Source: Chiridota heheva (taxonomy: Eukaryota > Echinodermata > Holothuroidea > Apodida > Chiridotidae). From it: a stretch of 64,000 nt of DNA. This document shows, in pieces, positions 47,901 to 63,499 of the stretch (positions are counted from its first letter, which is position 1; the number at the start of each line of letters is the position of its first letter). Where the stretch lies: the NCBI GenBank assembly GCA_020152595.1, contig JAIGNY010000690.1, forward strand, positions 502,501 to 566,500, given 5' to 3'. The position numbers and the translations under genes are program-made. Below the pieces are notes generated by a model. It worked only from the letters and a program-made list of their open reading frames with translations, did no database searches and was not told the origin of the DNA.

Positions 47901-50900
47901 TTAAGATATAGATTGAGTTCGGAAACATTTATATGAGGGTAACATAAGGTAATTAGAGACATTAAATGATCGAGGAACATATTTATAGCTTTTTATGATA
48001 TAGATTAAGTTCGGAAACATTTATATGAGGGTAACAAGAAAGAATTAGAGACATTGAATGATCGAGGGAACATATTTATAGCTTTTTATGATATAGATTG
48101 AGTTCGAAACATTTATATGAGAGTAACATGAAAGAATTAGAGGCATTGAATGATCGAGGGAACATATTTATAGCTTTTTATGATATAGATTGAATTCGGA
48201 AACATTTATATAAGAGTATCATGAAAGAATTAGAGATATTGAATGATCGAGGGAACATATTTATGGCTTTTTAAGATATAGATTGAGTTTGGAAACATTT
48301 ATATGAGGGTAACATGCAAGAATTAGAGGCATTGAATGATCGAGGGAACATATTTATAGCTTTTAAGATATAGATTAAGTTCGAAACATTTATATGAGGG
48401 TAACATGAAAGAATTAGAGACATTGAATGATCGAGGGAACATATTTATAGCTTTTTAAGATATAGATTAAGTTCGAAACATTTATATGAGGGTAACATGA
48501 AAGAATTAGAGACATTAAATGATCGAGGGACTATATTTATAGCTTTTTAAGATATAGATTGAATTCGGAAACATTTGAATGAGGGTAATATGAACGAATT
48601 AGAGACATTGAATGATCGAGGGAACATATTTATAGCTTTTTGAGATATAGATTGAATTGAAACATTTATATGAAGGTAATATGAAAGAATTAGAGATATT
48701 GAATGATCGAGGGAACATATTTATGCTTTTTATGATATAGATTGAATTCGGAAACATTTATATGAGAGTAATATGAAAGAATTAGAGACATTAAATGATC
48801 GAGGAACATATTTATAGCTTTTTATAATATAGATTGAATTGGAAACATTTATATGAGAGTATCATGAAAGAATTAGAGATATTGAATGATCGAGGGAACA
48901 TATTTATAGCTTTTATGATATAGATTGAATTCGGAAACATTTATATGAGAGTAACATGAAAGAATTAGAGATATTGAATGATCGAGGGAACATATTTATA
49001 GCTTTTTATGATATAGATTGAATTCGGAAACATTTATATGAGAGTATCATGAAAGAATTAGAGATATTGAATGATCGAGGGAACATATTTATGGCTTTTA
49101 AGATATAGATTGAGTTTGGAAACATTTATATGAGGGTAACATGAAAGAATTAGAGACATTGAATGATCGAGGAACATACTTATGGCTTTATAAGATATAA
49201 ATTAAGTTCGGAAACATTTATATGAGAGTAACATGAAAGAATTAGAGACATTGAATGATCGAGGGAACATATTTATAGCTTTTTAAGATATAGATTGAGT
49301 TCGGAAACATTTATATGAGGGTAACATAAGGGAATTAGAGACATTGAATGATCGAGGGAACATATTTATAGCTTTTTAAGATATAGATTGAGTTTGGAAA
49401 CATTTATATGAGAGTAACATGAAAGAATTAGAGACATTGAATGATCGAGGGAACATATTTATAGCTTTTAAGATATAGATTAAGTTCGGAAACATTTATA
49501 TGAGGGTAACATGAAAGAATTAGAGACATTGAATGATCGAGGGACTATATTTATAGCTTTTAAGATATAGATTGAATTCGGAAACATTTGAATGAGGGTA
49601 ATATGAACGAATTAGAGACATTGAATGATCGAGGGAACATATTTATAGCTTTTTAAGATATAGATTGAGTTTGGAAACATTTATATGAGAGTAACATGAA
49701 AGAATTAGAGACATTGAATGATCGAGGGAACATATTTATAGCTTTTTATGATATAGATTGAATTCGGAAACATTTATATGAGAGTAACATGAAAGAATTA
49801 GAGATATTGAATGATCGAGGAACATATTTATAGCTTTTTATGATATAGATTGAATTCGGAAACATTTATATGAGAGTATCATGAAAGAATTAGAGATATT
49901 GAATGATCGAGGGAACATATTTATGGCTTTTAAGATATAGATTGAGTTTGGAAACATTTATATGAGGGTAACATGAAAGAATTAGAGACATTGAATGATC
50001 GAGGGAACATATTTATGGTTTTATAAGATATAAATTAAGTTCGAAACATTTATATGAGAGTAACATGAAAGAATTAGAGACATTGAATGATCGAGGGAAC
50101 ATATTTATAGCTTTTTAAGATATAGATTGAGTTCGGAAACATTTATATGAGGGTAACATAAGGTAATTAGAGACATTAAATGATCGAGGGAACATATTTA
50201 TAGCTTTTTATGATATAGATTAAGTTCGAAACATTTATATGAGGGTAACAAGAAAGAATTAGAGACATTGAATGATCGAGGGAACATATTTATAGCTTTT
50301 TATGATATAGATTGAGTTCGAAACATTTATATGAGAGTAACATGAAAGAATTAGAGGCATTGAATGATCGAGGAACATATTTATAGCTTTTTATGATATA
50401 GATTGAATTCGGAAACATTTATATAAGAGTATCATGAAAGAATTAGAGATATTGAATGATCGAGGGAACATATTTATGGCTTTTTAAGATATAGATTGAG
50501 TTTGGAAACATTTATATGAGGGTAACATGCAAGAATTAGAGGCATTGAATGATCGAGGGAACATATTTATAGCTTTTTAAGATATAGATTAAGTTCGAAA
50601 CATTTATATGAGGGTAACATGAAAGAATTAGAGACATTGAATGATCGAGGGAACATATTTATAGCTTTTAAGATATAGATTAAGTTCGGAAACATTTATA
50701 TGAGGGTAACATGAAAGAATTAGAGACATTGAATGATCGAGGGACTATATTTATAGCTTTTAAGATATAGATTGAATTCGGAAACATTTGAATGAGGGTA
50801 ATATGAACGAATTAGAGACATTGAATGATCGAGGGAACATATTTATAGCTTTTTGAGATATAGATTGAATTCGGAAACATTTATATGAAGGTAATATGAA

Positions 50901-53900
50901 AGAATTAGAGATATTGAATGATCGAGGGAACATATTTATGCTTTTATGATATAGATTGAATTCGGAAACATTTATATGAGAGTAATATGAAAGAATTAGA
51001 GACATTAAATGATCGAGGAACATATTTATAGCTTTTTATAATATAGATTGAATTCGGAAACATTTATATGAGAGTATCATGAAAGAATTAGAGATATTGA
51101 ATGATCGAGGAACATATTTATAGCTTTTTATGATATAGATTGAATTCGGAAACATTTATATGAGAGTAACATGAAAGAATTAGAGATATTGAATGATCGA
51201 GGGAACATATTTATAGCTTTTTATGATATAGATTGAATTGAAACATTTATATGAGAGTATCATGAAAGAATTAGAGATATTGAATGATCGAGGGAACATA
51301 TTTATGGCTTTTTAAGATATAGATTGAGTTTGGAAACATTTATATGAGGGTAACATGAAAGAATTAGAGACATTGAATGATCGAGGGAACATACTTATGG
51401 CTTTATAAGATATAAATTAAGTTCGAAACATTTATATGAGAGTAACATGAAAGAATTAGAGACATTGAATGATCGAGGAACATATTTATAGCTTTTAAGA
51501 TATAGATTGAGTTCGAAACATTTATATGAGGGTAACATAGGGAATTAGAGACATTGAATGATCGAGGGAACATATTTATAGCTTTTTATGATATAAATTA
51601 AGTTCGGAAACATTTATATGAGGGTAACATGAGGGAATTAGAGACATTGAATGATCGAGGGAACATATTTATAGCTTTTATGATATAAATTAAGTTCGGA
51701 AACATTTATATGAGGGTAACATGAAAGAATTAGAGACATTGAATGATCGAGGAACATATTTATAGCTTTTTAAGATATAGATTGAGTTTGGAAACATTTA
51801 TATGAGAGTAACATGAAAGAATTAGAGACATTGAATGATCGAGGGAACATATTTATAGCTTTTTAAGATATAGATTAAGTTCGGAAACATTTATATGAGG
51901 GTAACATGAAAGAATTAGAGACATTGAATGATCGAGGGACTATATTTATAGCTTTTTAAGATATAGATTGAATTCGGAAACATTTGAATGAGGGTAATAT
52001 GAACGAATTAGAGACATTGAATGATCGAGGGAACATATTTATAGCTTTTTAAGATATAGATTGAGTTTGGAAACATTTATATGAGAGTAACATGAAAGAA
52101 TTAGAGACATTGAATGATCGAGGGAACATATTTATAGCTTTTTAAGATATAGATTGAGTTTGGAAACATTTATATGAGGGCAACATGAACGAATTAGAGA
52201 CATTGAATGATCGAGGGAACATATTTATAGCTTTTTATGATATAGATTAAGTTCGGAAACATTTATATGAGGGTAACAAGAAAGAATTAGAGACATTGAA
52301 TGATCGAGGGAACATATTTATAGCTTTTATGATATAGATTGAGTTCGGAAACATTTATATGAGAGTAACATGAAAGAATTAGAGGCATTGAATGATCGAG
52401 GGAACATATTTATAGCTTTTTATGATATAGATTGAATTCGGAAACATTTATATGAGAGTATCATGAAAGAATTAGAGATATTGAATGATCGAGGAACATA
52501 TTTATGGCTTTTAAGATATAGATTGAGTTTGGAAACATTTATATGAGGGTATCATGCAAGAATTAGAGACATTGAATGATCGAGGGAACATATTTATAGC
52601 TTTTTAAGATATAGATTAAGTTCGGAAACATTTATATGAGGGTAACATGAAAGAATTAGAGACATTGAATGATCGAGGGAACATATTTATAGCTTTTAAG
52701 ATATAGATTGAGTTTGGAAACATTTATATGAGAGTAACATGAAAGAATTAGAGACATTGAATGATCGAGGGAACATATTTATAGCTTTTTAAGATATAGA
52801 TTGAGTTTGGAAACATTTATATGAGGGCAACATGAACGAATTAGAGACATTGAATGATCGAGGGAACATATTTATAGCTTTTTATGATATAGATTAAGTT
52901 CGAAACATTTATATGAGGGTAACAAGAAAGAATTAGAGACATTGAATGATCGAGGGAACATATTTATAGCTTTTTATGATATAGATTGAGTTCGGAAACA
53001 TTTATATGAGAGTAACATGAAAGAATTAGAGGCATTGAATGATCGAGGGAACATATTTATAGCTTTTTATGATATAGATTGAATTCGGAAACATTTATAT
53101 GAGAGTATCATGAAAGAATTAGAGATATTGAATGATCGAGGGAACATATTTATGGCTTTTTAAGATATAGATTGAGTTTAAACATTTATATGAGGGTATC
53201 ATGCAAGAATTAGAGACATTGAATGATCGAGGGAACATATTTATAGCTTTTTAAGATATAGATTAAGTTTGAAACATTTATATGAGGGTAACATGAAAGA
53301 ATTAGAGACATTGAATGATCGAGGAACATATTTATAGCTTTTAAGATATAGATTAAGTTCGGAAACATTTATATGAGGGTAACATGAAAGAATTAGAGAC
53401 ATTGAATGATCGAGGGACTATATTTATGGCTTTATAAGATATAAATTAAGTTCGAAACATTTATATGAAGGTAATATGAAAGAATTAGAGATATTGAATG
53501 ATCGAGGGAACATATTTATAGCTTTTTATGATATAGATTGAATTCGGAAACATTTATATGAGAGTAATATGAAAGAATTAGAGACATTGAATGATCGAGG
53601 GAACATATTTATAGCTTTTATGATATAAATTAAGTTCGGAAACATTTATATGAGGGTAACATGAGGGAATTAGAGACATTGAATGATCGAGGGAACATAT
53701 TTATAGCTTTTTATGATATAAATTAAGTTCGAAACATTTATATGAGGTTAACATGAAAGAATTAGAGACATTGAATGATCGAGGGAACATATTTATAGCT
53801 TTTTAAGATATAGATTGAGTTTGGAAACATTTATATGAGAGTAACATGAAAGAATTAGAGACATTGAATGATCGAGGGAACATATTTATAGCTATTTAAG

Positions 53901-55730
53901 ATATAGATTGAGTTTGGAAACATTTATATGAGGGCAACATGAACGAATTAGAGACATTGAATGATCGAGGGAACATATTTATAGCTTTTTATGATATAGA
54001 TTAAGTTCGGAAACATTTATATGAGGGTAATAAGAAAGAATTAGAGACATTGAATGATCGAGGGAACATATTTATAGCTTTTTATGATATAGATTGAGTT
54101 CGGAAACATTTATATGAGAGTAACATGAAAGAATTAGAGGCATTGAATGATCGAGGGAACATATTTATAGCTTTTTATGATATAGATTGAATTCGGAAAC
54201 ATTTATATGAGAGTATCATGAAAGAATTAGAGATATTGAATGATCGAGGGAACATATTTATGGCTTTTTAAGATATAGATTGAGTTTGGAAACATTTATA
54301 TGAGGGTATCATGCAAGAATTAGAGACATTGAATGATCGAGGGAACATATTTATAGCTTTTTAAGATATAGATTAAGTTCGGAAACATTTATATGAGGGT
54401 AACATGAAAGAATTAGAGACATTGAATGATCGAGGGAACATATTTATAGCTTTTAAGATATAGATTGAGTTTGGAAACATTTATATGAGAGTAACATGAA
54501 AGAATTAGAGACATTGAATGATCGAGGGAACATATTTATAGCTTTTAAGATATAGATTGAGTTTGGAAACATTTATATGAGGGCAACATGAACGAATTAG
54601 AGACATTGAATGATCGAGGGAACATATTTATAGCTTTTTATGATATAGATTAAGTTCGGAAACATTTATATGAGGGTAACAAGAAAGAATTAGAGACATT
54701 GAATGATCGAGGGAACATATTTATAGCTTTTTATGATATAGATTGAGTTCGGAAACATTTATATGAGAGTAACATGAAAGAATTAGAGGCATTGAATGAT
54801 CGAGGGAACATATTTATAGCTTTTTATGATATAGATTGAATTCGGAAACATTTATATGAGAGTATCATGAAAGAATTAGAGATATTGAATGATCGAGGGA
54901 ACATATTTATGGCTTTTTAAGATATAGATTGAGTTTGGAAACATTTATATGAGGGTATCATGCAAGAATTAGAGACATTGAATGATCGAGGGAACATATT
55001 TATAGCTTTTTAAGATATAGATTAAGTTGGAAACATTTATATGAGGGTAACATGAAAGAATTAGAGACATTGAATGATCGAGGGAACATATTTATAGCTT
55101 TTAAGATATAGATTAAGTTCGGAAACATTTATATGAGGGTAACATGAAAGAATTAGAGACATTGAATGATCGAGGGACTATATTTATGGCTTTATAAGAT
55201 ATAAATTAAGTTCGAAACATTTATATGAAGGTAATATGAAAGAATTAGAGATATTGAATGATCGAGGGAACATATTTATAGCTTTTATGATATAGATTGA
55301 ATTGAAACATTTATATGAGAGTAATATGAAAGAATTAGAGACATTGAATGATCGAGGGAACATATTTATAGCTTTTTATGATATAAATTAAGTTCGAAAC
55401 ATTTATATGAGGGTAACATGAGGGAATTAGAGACATTGAATGATCGAGGAACATATTTATAGCTTTTAAGATATAGATTGAGTTTGGAAACATTTATATG
55501 AGAGTAACATGAAAGAATTAGAGACATTGAATGATCGAGGGAACATATTTATAGCTATTTAAGATATAGATTGAGTTTGGAAACATTTATATGAGAGTAA
55601 CATGAAAGAATTAGAGACATTGAATGATCGAGGGAACATATTTATAGCTTTTTAAGATATAGATTGAGTTTGGAAACATTTATATGAGAGTAACATAAGG
55701 GAATTAGAGACATTGACTGATTAAGGGAAC
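44940..55730. repeat. 93-bp satellite array, about 117 copies, higher-order structure
   Basis: The unit contains GATTGAGTTCGGAAACATTT, ATATGAGGGTAACATGAAAG, AATTAGAGACATTGAATGAT, CGAGGGAACATATTTATAGC and TTTTTAAGATATA. Variants (GAATTC/GAGTTC/GAGTTT/AAGTTC, AGAGACATTG/AGAGATATTG/AGAGGCATTG, GTAACATG/GTATCATG/GTAACAAG) recur in fixed order, giving multi-unit blocks. The first and last units are the most diverged (GGCAACG at 44951; CATTGACTGATTAAGGG at the end). Minus-strand frames of up to 87 codons arise where a unit's TAA stop reads CAA; I do not regard them as genes. Minus-strand units carry TATAAATA. Confidence 0.97.
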
Positions 55731-56262
55731 ACCCTTGGTGAATTTTAAATGTGGGTTCTTAACATTTTAAGCCTCCTAACATAATTAAACAAACCGACGC
55801 AAGTCGCATAGAGACACTCATGTGTATCTTCCTATTATTCTATAGTACGTCACAGTAAATAGTGTGTATATTTGCTGTGTGGGAAATTTATCTACAGCCG
55901 TACCCTAGCCAATTGTGCGATAATTGGCACGGATTAGGCAGCTGTTCAACCTCCGTTGTGCTTAGATGTCACTCGAATTAAAACCGACAGGCTTGATCAA
56001 CTATACTTGTAGTGCTATCATAACTTAAAAGCAGACTTTATGACCTTGCACGATGTTACCTGCAAGAACCGTAATTTACCCTCAAATCAAGAAAAATATT
56101 ATTTTTCTAGATCAATTTTCAAATCTTATTTTTAGATCCTAAATATCAAACACAAAGTTTCATAGAGAAAGAGATTATTCGGTGAAAATGGTAGCCTTTT
56201 TGTCATGTAAGCACATATTATACAGAAGACAATTATTCTTACTTTATAGTAACAAAATAATT
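55731..56262. other. Unannotated stretch after the 93-bp satellite
   Basis: No gene or repeat recognised. Confidence 0.5.
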
Positions 56263-56268
56263 CAGCAG

Positions 56269-56450
56269 TGGCTGATATAATAGAGGGCAGTGATTATCCC
56301 TTGTCAGAAAAAAACAAAATAATTCTAAACAATATAAAAACCAAATCTGTGGCAGACAAAACTCCAAGTATTGACGAGTATAGAAAAAACATGGAGAACG
56401 AATTTCTTCCACACAATCTGACAACAAACAAAATGATAATTCCATTTTAA
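56269..56450 (+). CDS. Possible terminal exon, unrecognised protein
   Basis: An acceptor-like ATAATTCAG(CAG) precedes a frame reading ADIIEGSDYPLSEKNKIILN, then TPSIDEYRKNMENEF and a TAA at 56448-56450. It is hydrophilic with a balanced charge pattern, unlike most chance frames here. There is no ATG in the early part, so if real it is an internal or last exon. No family recognised and no upstream exon found. Confidence 0.25.
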
Positions 56451-57995
56451 ACGCACTTTAAGTGTTTGAAAGTATTGAATCGAGCTGAGGATTGGAGGCA
56501 AAACAGATCAACATTTCACTGAGCGGTGGCAAGTTATACTTATGAAAATTATTTTTGTGAAATGTTTATTACTTTTTGGCAAATTTTACGAACCCTTTTC
56601 CCCTCCCCCTCACTTTACAAATAGTTTTTGGACATGACTCATATACTTTGTAGATTTGTTGAGACAAAAACAAAATTTGACATTTGATGTCAAATACTTC
56701 CTACGCCACTGCAGCACTGAACGCAAAAGTTGTAATTTCAGTCCACATTGTGAAATATAGGTCTACTAAGATTGCAAAAAAAAAATGTTATCGAGGTGTT
56801 TTAAATCTGACCAAAATTAAGATTCAATACATTTTTTGCTACATAATGTTGCGATGTTATTCAAATGTCACATACTGTCCCTGGCGTATGAAATTCAAAT
56901 ACCGTAAAAACAACCTGTGTACAATATCACATACTGTCCCTAGCGTGTGAAATAAATTGAAATACTGTAAAAACAAACTGTGTACAAAAGTGCACCTAAG
57001 AAAGGGCACACACTCATAGGTTAAAATGATATAATCAACCGCCTGTCAACACGTCAAGTAATTTCTAGCACAGATCAACTCCTACAATTAGAATGAAGTG
57101 GATATTTATACAATCTTATTTATCATGCTTATTCCTCCGGGAATAACGTCATGATGAGTTCATGTACCTCAAAACACAAACAAAGGGACTAGTATAGGAA
57201 ACGAAAGGCAAGTTCAGTCGATAATTTGCACGAATAGAAACATAGATAACTTTAAGGCAAAAAGAGGGAATCTCGTCTTAAGAAAATTGCTTGACACACT
57301 GCCGGTAATTATGTCATTCACTTGGTTGGTGCACGTCACATCCGGGAGATGAGGTCATTCGCTGGAGTAAAAACAAACCTTTGCGCGATACACGTGGGCA
57401 AGTCTGAATGCGTTTACTGCGTTTACTGTATGGCATGTAAACAAACACAGCTGATCGCTTTGTTTTCTTCAATTCGGGGTTAAAATGCGCGCGGTTGCTA
57501 TGCGGTCTGATGACCTCAGGTCACATTTCCAACCAAGCGAATATGCTAGTAACGTCCGCGACGGATATTGATTGGCTTGTCAGTATATGTAGACCAATCA
57601 AAAACGTTGTATTGTATATTTCTGTCCATGTTTACAATAACTGGCCTTCAACTGTTCAAGTCATGTCATTATCATTTTTATAGCTGTAAACGAGGATAAT
57701 AAACAGTTGCATAAAGAATTGTCTTATTAGCAGTAATCCGGTCAACGTTGTTTAGAATGAAGAAGTCGTACACATACACGTACGCTGTTTCGTTGTCCAA
57801 AATTTAAACACCATCCATATATCTCTTATAATTTGAAAGCAAGATTCGTCATTTTGATTTAAATTTTACACAGATAAACATACCATTTTTAAATAAAGTT
57901 TCTAACAAATCATTTTATTCATTAATTGTCAATTTTAATGGACCCTCAAAAAAGCTTCAAGGCGCAAGTCTGAGTTCAAAACGTTCGTGTACCCC
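56451..57995. other. Unannotated stretch with a two-copy 59-bp repeat
   Basis: TCACATACTGTCCC starts near-identical copies at 56868 and 56927. The 57330-57600 segment is richer in CpG and holds two CCAAT-type boxes (GATTGGCT, CCAATCA), which could be promoter-like, but no transcript is evident. Confidence 0.4.
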
Positions 57996-59883
<1,888 letters not shown>

Positions 59884-60258
59884 TAAACCTTTTCAAATCT
59901 GAATCAGCAATTTCCGGATAACTAATTTAATAATGTCACATGGCCGAGATTCACGTGTCCATAATGGACCAATCGTATACTTGAAGAATTTTATCGACCA
60001 ATAAAATACTGGAGGAATCTTGGCCGTCTGCACAATTCACGCACGGAATGGGACCAAGCGTATGAAAAAATGTTTTCAAGCGCACGTATCATACGTTCGT
60101 TATATATGAAGGAAATACGCGCGCATATTGCTGCTTTCAATTTTTTCCTAAAACCTGCACCTGATTGGTTGGGAAACAAAGGAAAATTTCCCCCAACATT
60201 TGATTGGTCGAAGTACTGAAGAAATCACGTTCGGCTAAACTCGGTTTGAAAAGGTCTA
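59884..60258. mobile_element. TA-flanked MITE-like element, short copy
   Basis: It is homologous to both ends of the element at 43394-44485 (AATTTCCGGATAAC, AATAATGTCACATGGCCG, TTCACGTGTCCATAATGG; then CTGATTGGTTGGG, CGTTCGGCTAAACTCGGTTT). The left terminus is TAAACCTTTTC and the inverse of the right is TAGACCTTTTC. TA follows the right end; the left flank reads AA, so the duplication is not clean. Confidence 0.7.
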
Positions 60259-60282
60259 TACGCTTTTGGAGTAAACTAACAA

Positions 60283-60640
60283 GGGAGGCAGGTAGCTCAG
60301 TCGGCTGGACGTATGACTGAAATGCTGGAGGTCCCAGGTTCGAGTTCAACAGCAATTTAACCGGCGATTTTTCCGCAGACATGCAGAACGAATCACACCT
60401 TCTTTCCCACCCAACTTTCTGAAAATGGTTAATGGTTGGGTAGCGCTTACCGTCCTTCGGGGGGACGTAAAGCCGTCAGTCCCAAAGATAGGAGTTTCAC
60501 CTCCTACCCGGTTCTCTGAACACTTCTCGAAAAGAGCAGAGTGTTAACCCGGTGTTCATCCACATTCAATTCTGGCAAATTCACCGGGTACACACTAAAA
60601 ACAAGTCATTATGCCCGGGTGAAATACAAGAAATACATAC
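60283..60640 (+). mobile_element. tRNA-derived SINE
   Basis: The head looks like a tRNA gene with an internal polymerase III promoter: the A box TAGCTCAGTCGG is at 60293-60304 and the B box GGTTCGAGTTC at 60338-60348, at normal spacing. It does not fold into a clean tRNA. The body has CCGTCCTTCGGGGGGACGTA and AGTTTCACCTCCTACCCGG, followed by ACCCGGTG/CACCGGGT inverse words. The right boundary is approximate. It starts about 25 bp after the TA-flanked MITE. Confidence 0.7.
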
Positions 60641-61044
60641 TGAAATTTTTTTGATGCACTTTTCGAAAGGCAACTACGAGCACAGAAAACACACCGAATA
60701 AATATAAATTCCTTCTGATCTGTGGGGGTTTATTTATTTGATAAATATGTCATTCCAATACCTTGCTCTGTGGGGTACTACTGTGTTCATCGTAAACTAT
60801 TCAGAATATTTGAATACTTTAAATTTCCTGCCAAAAAGGAAAATTCAATTATAATCATGGCAGTCGTAACAACAAAATGTGCTATCATATTTCATTCATA
60901 ACAGATTCATTAAATATTAGACACACAACACTATTCAATCTCACATTTTTTAAAGTATATATCTTAACTTTACTTTTTCTGTCACGCATGGAGACAGTTT
61001 CTTCTTGACAAGCTAATTTTCTCAATATTCAGAAAACCGAAGTT
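60641..61044. other. Unannotated stretch
   Basis: No gene or repeat recognised. Confidence 0.5.
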
Positions 61045-61623
<579 letters not shown>

Positions 61624-61739
61624 AAGATAATGAAGAGTATTAAAGAAATATTCTCGTGATCTTTAATTTTAATTTTTAGGGTAAATTGTATTGTTATACC
61701 CCATATCAATAATTAGGCAAAAAATGCTTTCAATAATTA

Positions 61740-61975
61740 ATAAAAGAAGCAATCAATTTTAAAGACATACACACAAATTCTTTGGATTTGCTTTTATGAC
61801 ATCACAGAGTACACAATGAGGTCACTTTCTACACACTGGCACAAACTTTGAAATGTAATAAGCTCTAAACGAAATAAGATATCAACATGAATTTTACACC
61901 AATTTTGTTCTTCTTATTTTTCGTTAATAGTCGTCTATCATATATGAAAATTCACTGGAATATTCCTTTAAAATT
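61740..61975. mobile_element. Partial relative of the TTAA MITE at 12408-12979
   Basis: It ends GGAATATTCCTTTAA near 61960-61975 like the right end of the 12.4 kb element, and upstream has AATAAGATATCAAC-TGA-TTTT text resembling AATATGATATCAACCTGATT there. No matching left end is found. Confidence 0.5.
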
Positions 61976-63394
61976 ATTCTGCCTAAGTGGTGAACTGTAG
62001 GTGAATCTCAATAAGATCAATTTGGATCAAATTCAATTTTAGTTCAGTACATTCTCGGGGTAAATCAAGAATTCTTCATAACATATCACTTGCAAAGTTT
62101 AAAGGTCATATCGTAAATTCAAAATTAAAATAAGCTCGTCATCAGGAGTTGGTATCACAATCACGGTCCAGAGATTTTCATGAATAGATATACTTTTTGG
62201 TTTTCAAGAGAGGCATTTTTCAATGGAATTATATACCGATTTCACACGTATAGGTAAATTAAAAAGTTGTTTTTTTATGAACGTGTAGAAGTAAGATTAA
62301 CTAAAGTGCTTAAAAGAGCTGGTGGCCGAAAGTGAGGGCGTATTTTTCTTGAGTCTCATGATAAATCGAATAGTTTTCTTGCACCTAGCGGTACGGAATA
62401 TCATAAGTCTACTAAATCCCGACCCTAGAACTCAAAATTTGTACGCGTTTTCCCATTGACTTTTGAATTTGCTGGGTAAACATTTCAGTAAAAAAACAGA
62501 CGGTGTAATGCAAATTTATTGGTTAAAATCTACTAAAACTGGCAAAAACTAATCTATTTTAAACAGTGATCAAACAAAACCTGTCAAAGGTCCATTTCAT
62601 AGCGTTTGAATCAATATTATTTGGTTTTTTCCCCCATGATTCGTTTGAGGTAAAAAAAAATTAGCACCCCCCCCCCCTCAACCCCCCTTCATCAACATTT
62701 AAATGTAAAAGATATTCATAAAACATTACTAAAGTCTGAAATAAAATTAACAAAGTTTGAAGTTTTCTGACCCTAAAATATCGATGTTGCATGTATTACA
62801 CTCTGGCATTAACAACCTTAACTCGAAAACTATCAATTCTTTAAAATTCAGAAACAGTTCTAATCAAATCTAATGTTCGGTTTTAATGTTTGATTAACCA
62901 AACGCTTTCCTACGCTTACAGTCTAATATAATTATAGTCTCTCTATGTTCCAGATGATAATTATTTTATTCATGATGAGTTCACGTTTTGTGCAGCTTAA
63001 AAATTTTCGATTGTATAAGAGAATATTTACATGATATGTTTGGTTGGTACGTCTCCATTATGGCAGACTGCTCGAGACTTCGGTGATGACACGCCACTTT
63101 TTCTGGTCTGTTGTTAACTTGTATATTAGGCCTACTGGTAGCTATACTTGGTATAAATTCTTTCCGGGACCAACTTTTCACTTACTTTCTTATTTCAATA
63201 GCTAAATGGTTATCACACGATAACTTCATGCAACTTCCAGCTGATTGTAACCATAGTAACCCTCTTATTATATCATATCAACAGTCAACCTCACAGGCAC
63301 CATAATCATCCTCTCCGTCACCGGGTTATACTCACTTCGTTGGGGTGCTTCCGGTACAATCCTACATTCTTAATTACTTTAGCGATTGAGTTCT
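61976..63394. other. Unannotated stretch
   Basis: A C-run lies near 62668-62677. No gene or repeat recognised. Confidence 0.45.
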
Positions 63395-63395
63395 A

Positions 63396-63495
63396 ATGGC
63401 AACTAAAATCTCCAACTTAAGCCGTCAAATCTTAGTTTTCTGGCCGCTTCACTTTCTATTCATATTGACAATGTCTAGCCTGCAGCAGTCACAAG
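63396..63495 (+). CDS. Candidate first coding exon with signal peptide
   Basis: The ATG at 63396 opens MATKISNLSRQ followed by ILVFWPLHFLFILTMSSLQQ and SQ, then CACAAG|GTAACA. Basic and polar start, long hydrophobic core and small residues near the possible cleavage site fit a secretory signal peptide or signal anchor. It ends in phase 1. An acceptor-like TTTTCTTTTCACAG near 63966 leads to a stop in the joined frame; TTTTCTCATTTAG near 63995 would continue past the window edge. Confidence 0.45.
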
Positions 63496-63499
63496 GTAA

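Noticed and set aside
45683-51023. Minus-strand frames with NMFPRSFNVSNSF repeats
   Set aside because: They cover only two to three satellite units and end at the TAA common to most units; the homopolymer variation also breaks the frame.
44940-55730. CRISPR-like array
   Set aside because: The repeats are directly tandem without unique spacers and lie in animal DNA.
28480-57300. Shared promoter element between 28.5 and 57.25 kb (AGAAAATTGCTTGA)
   Set aside because: Only about 30 bp are alike and the flanks differ, so chance or an old repeat is as likely.
60285-60358. True tRNA gene
   Set aside because: The A and B boxes are good, but the acceptor and anticodon arms do not pair and a SINE body follows.
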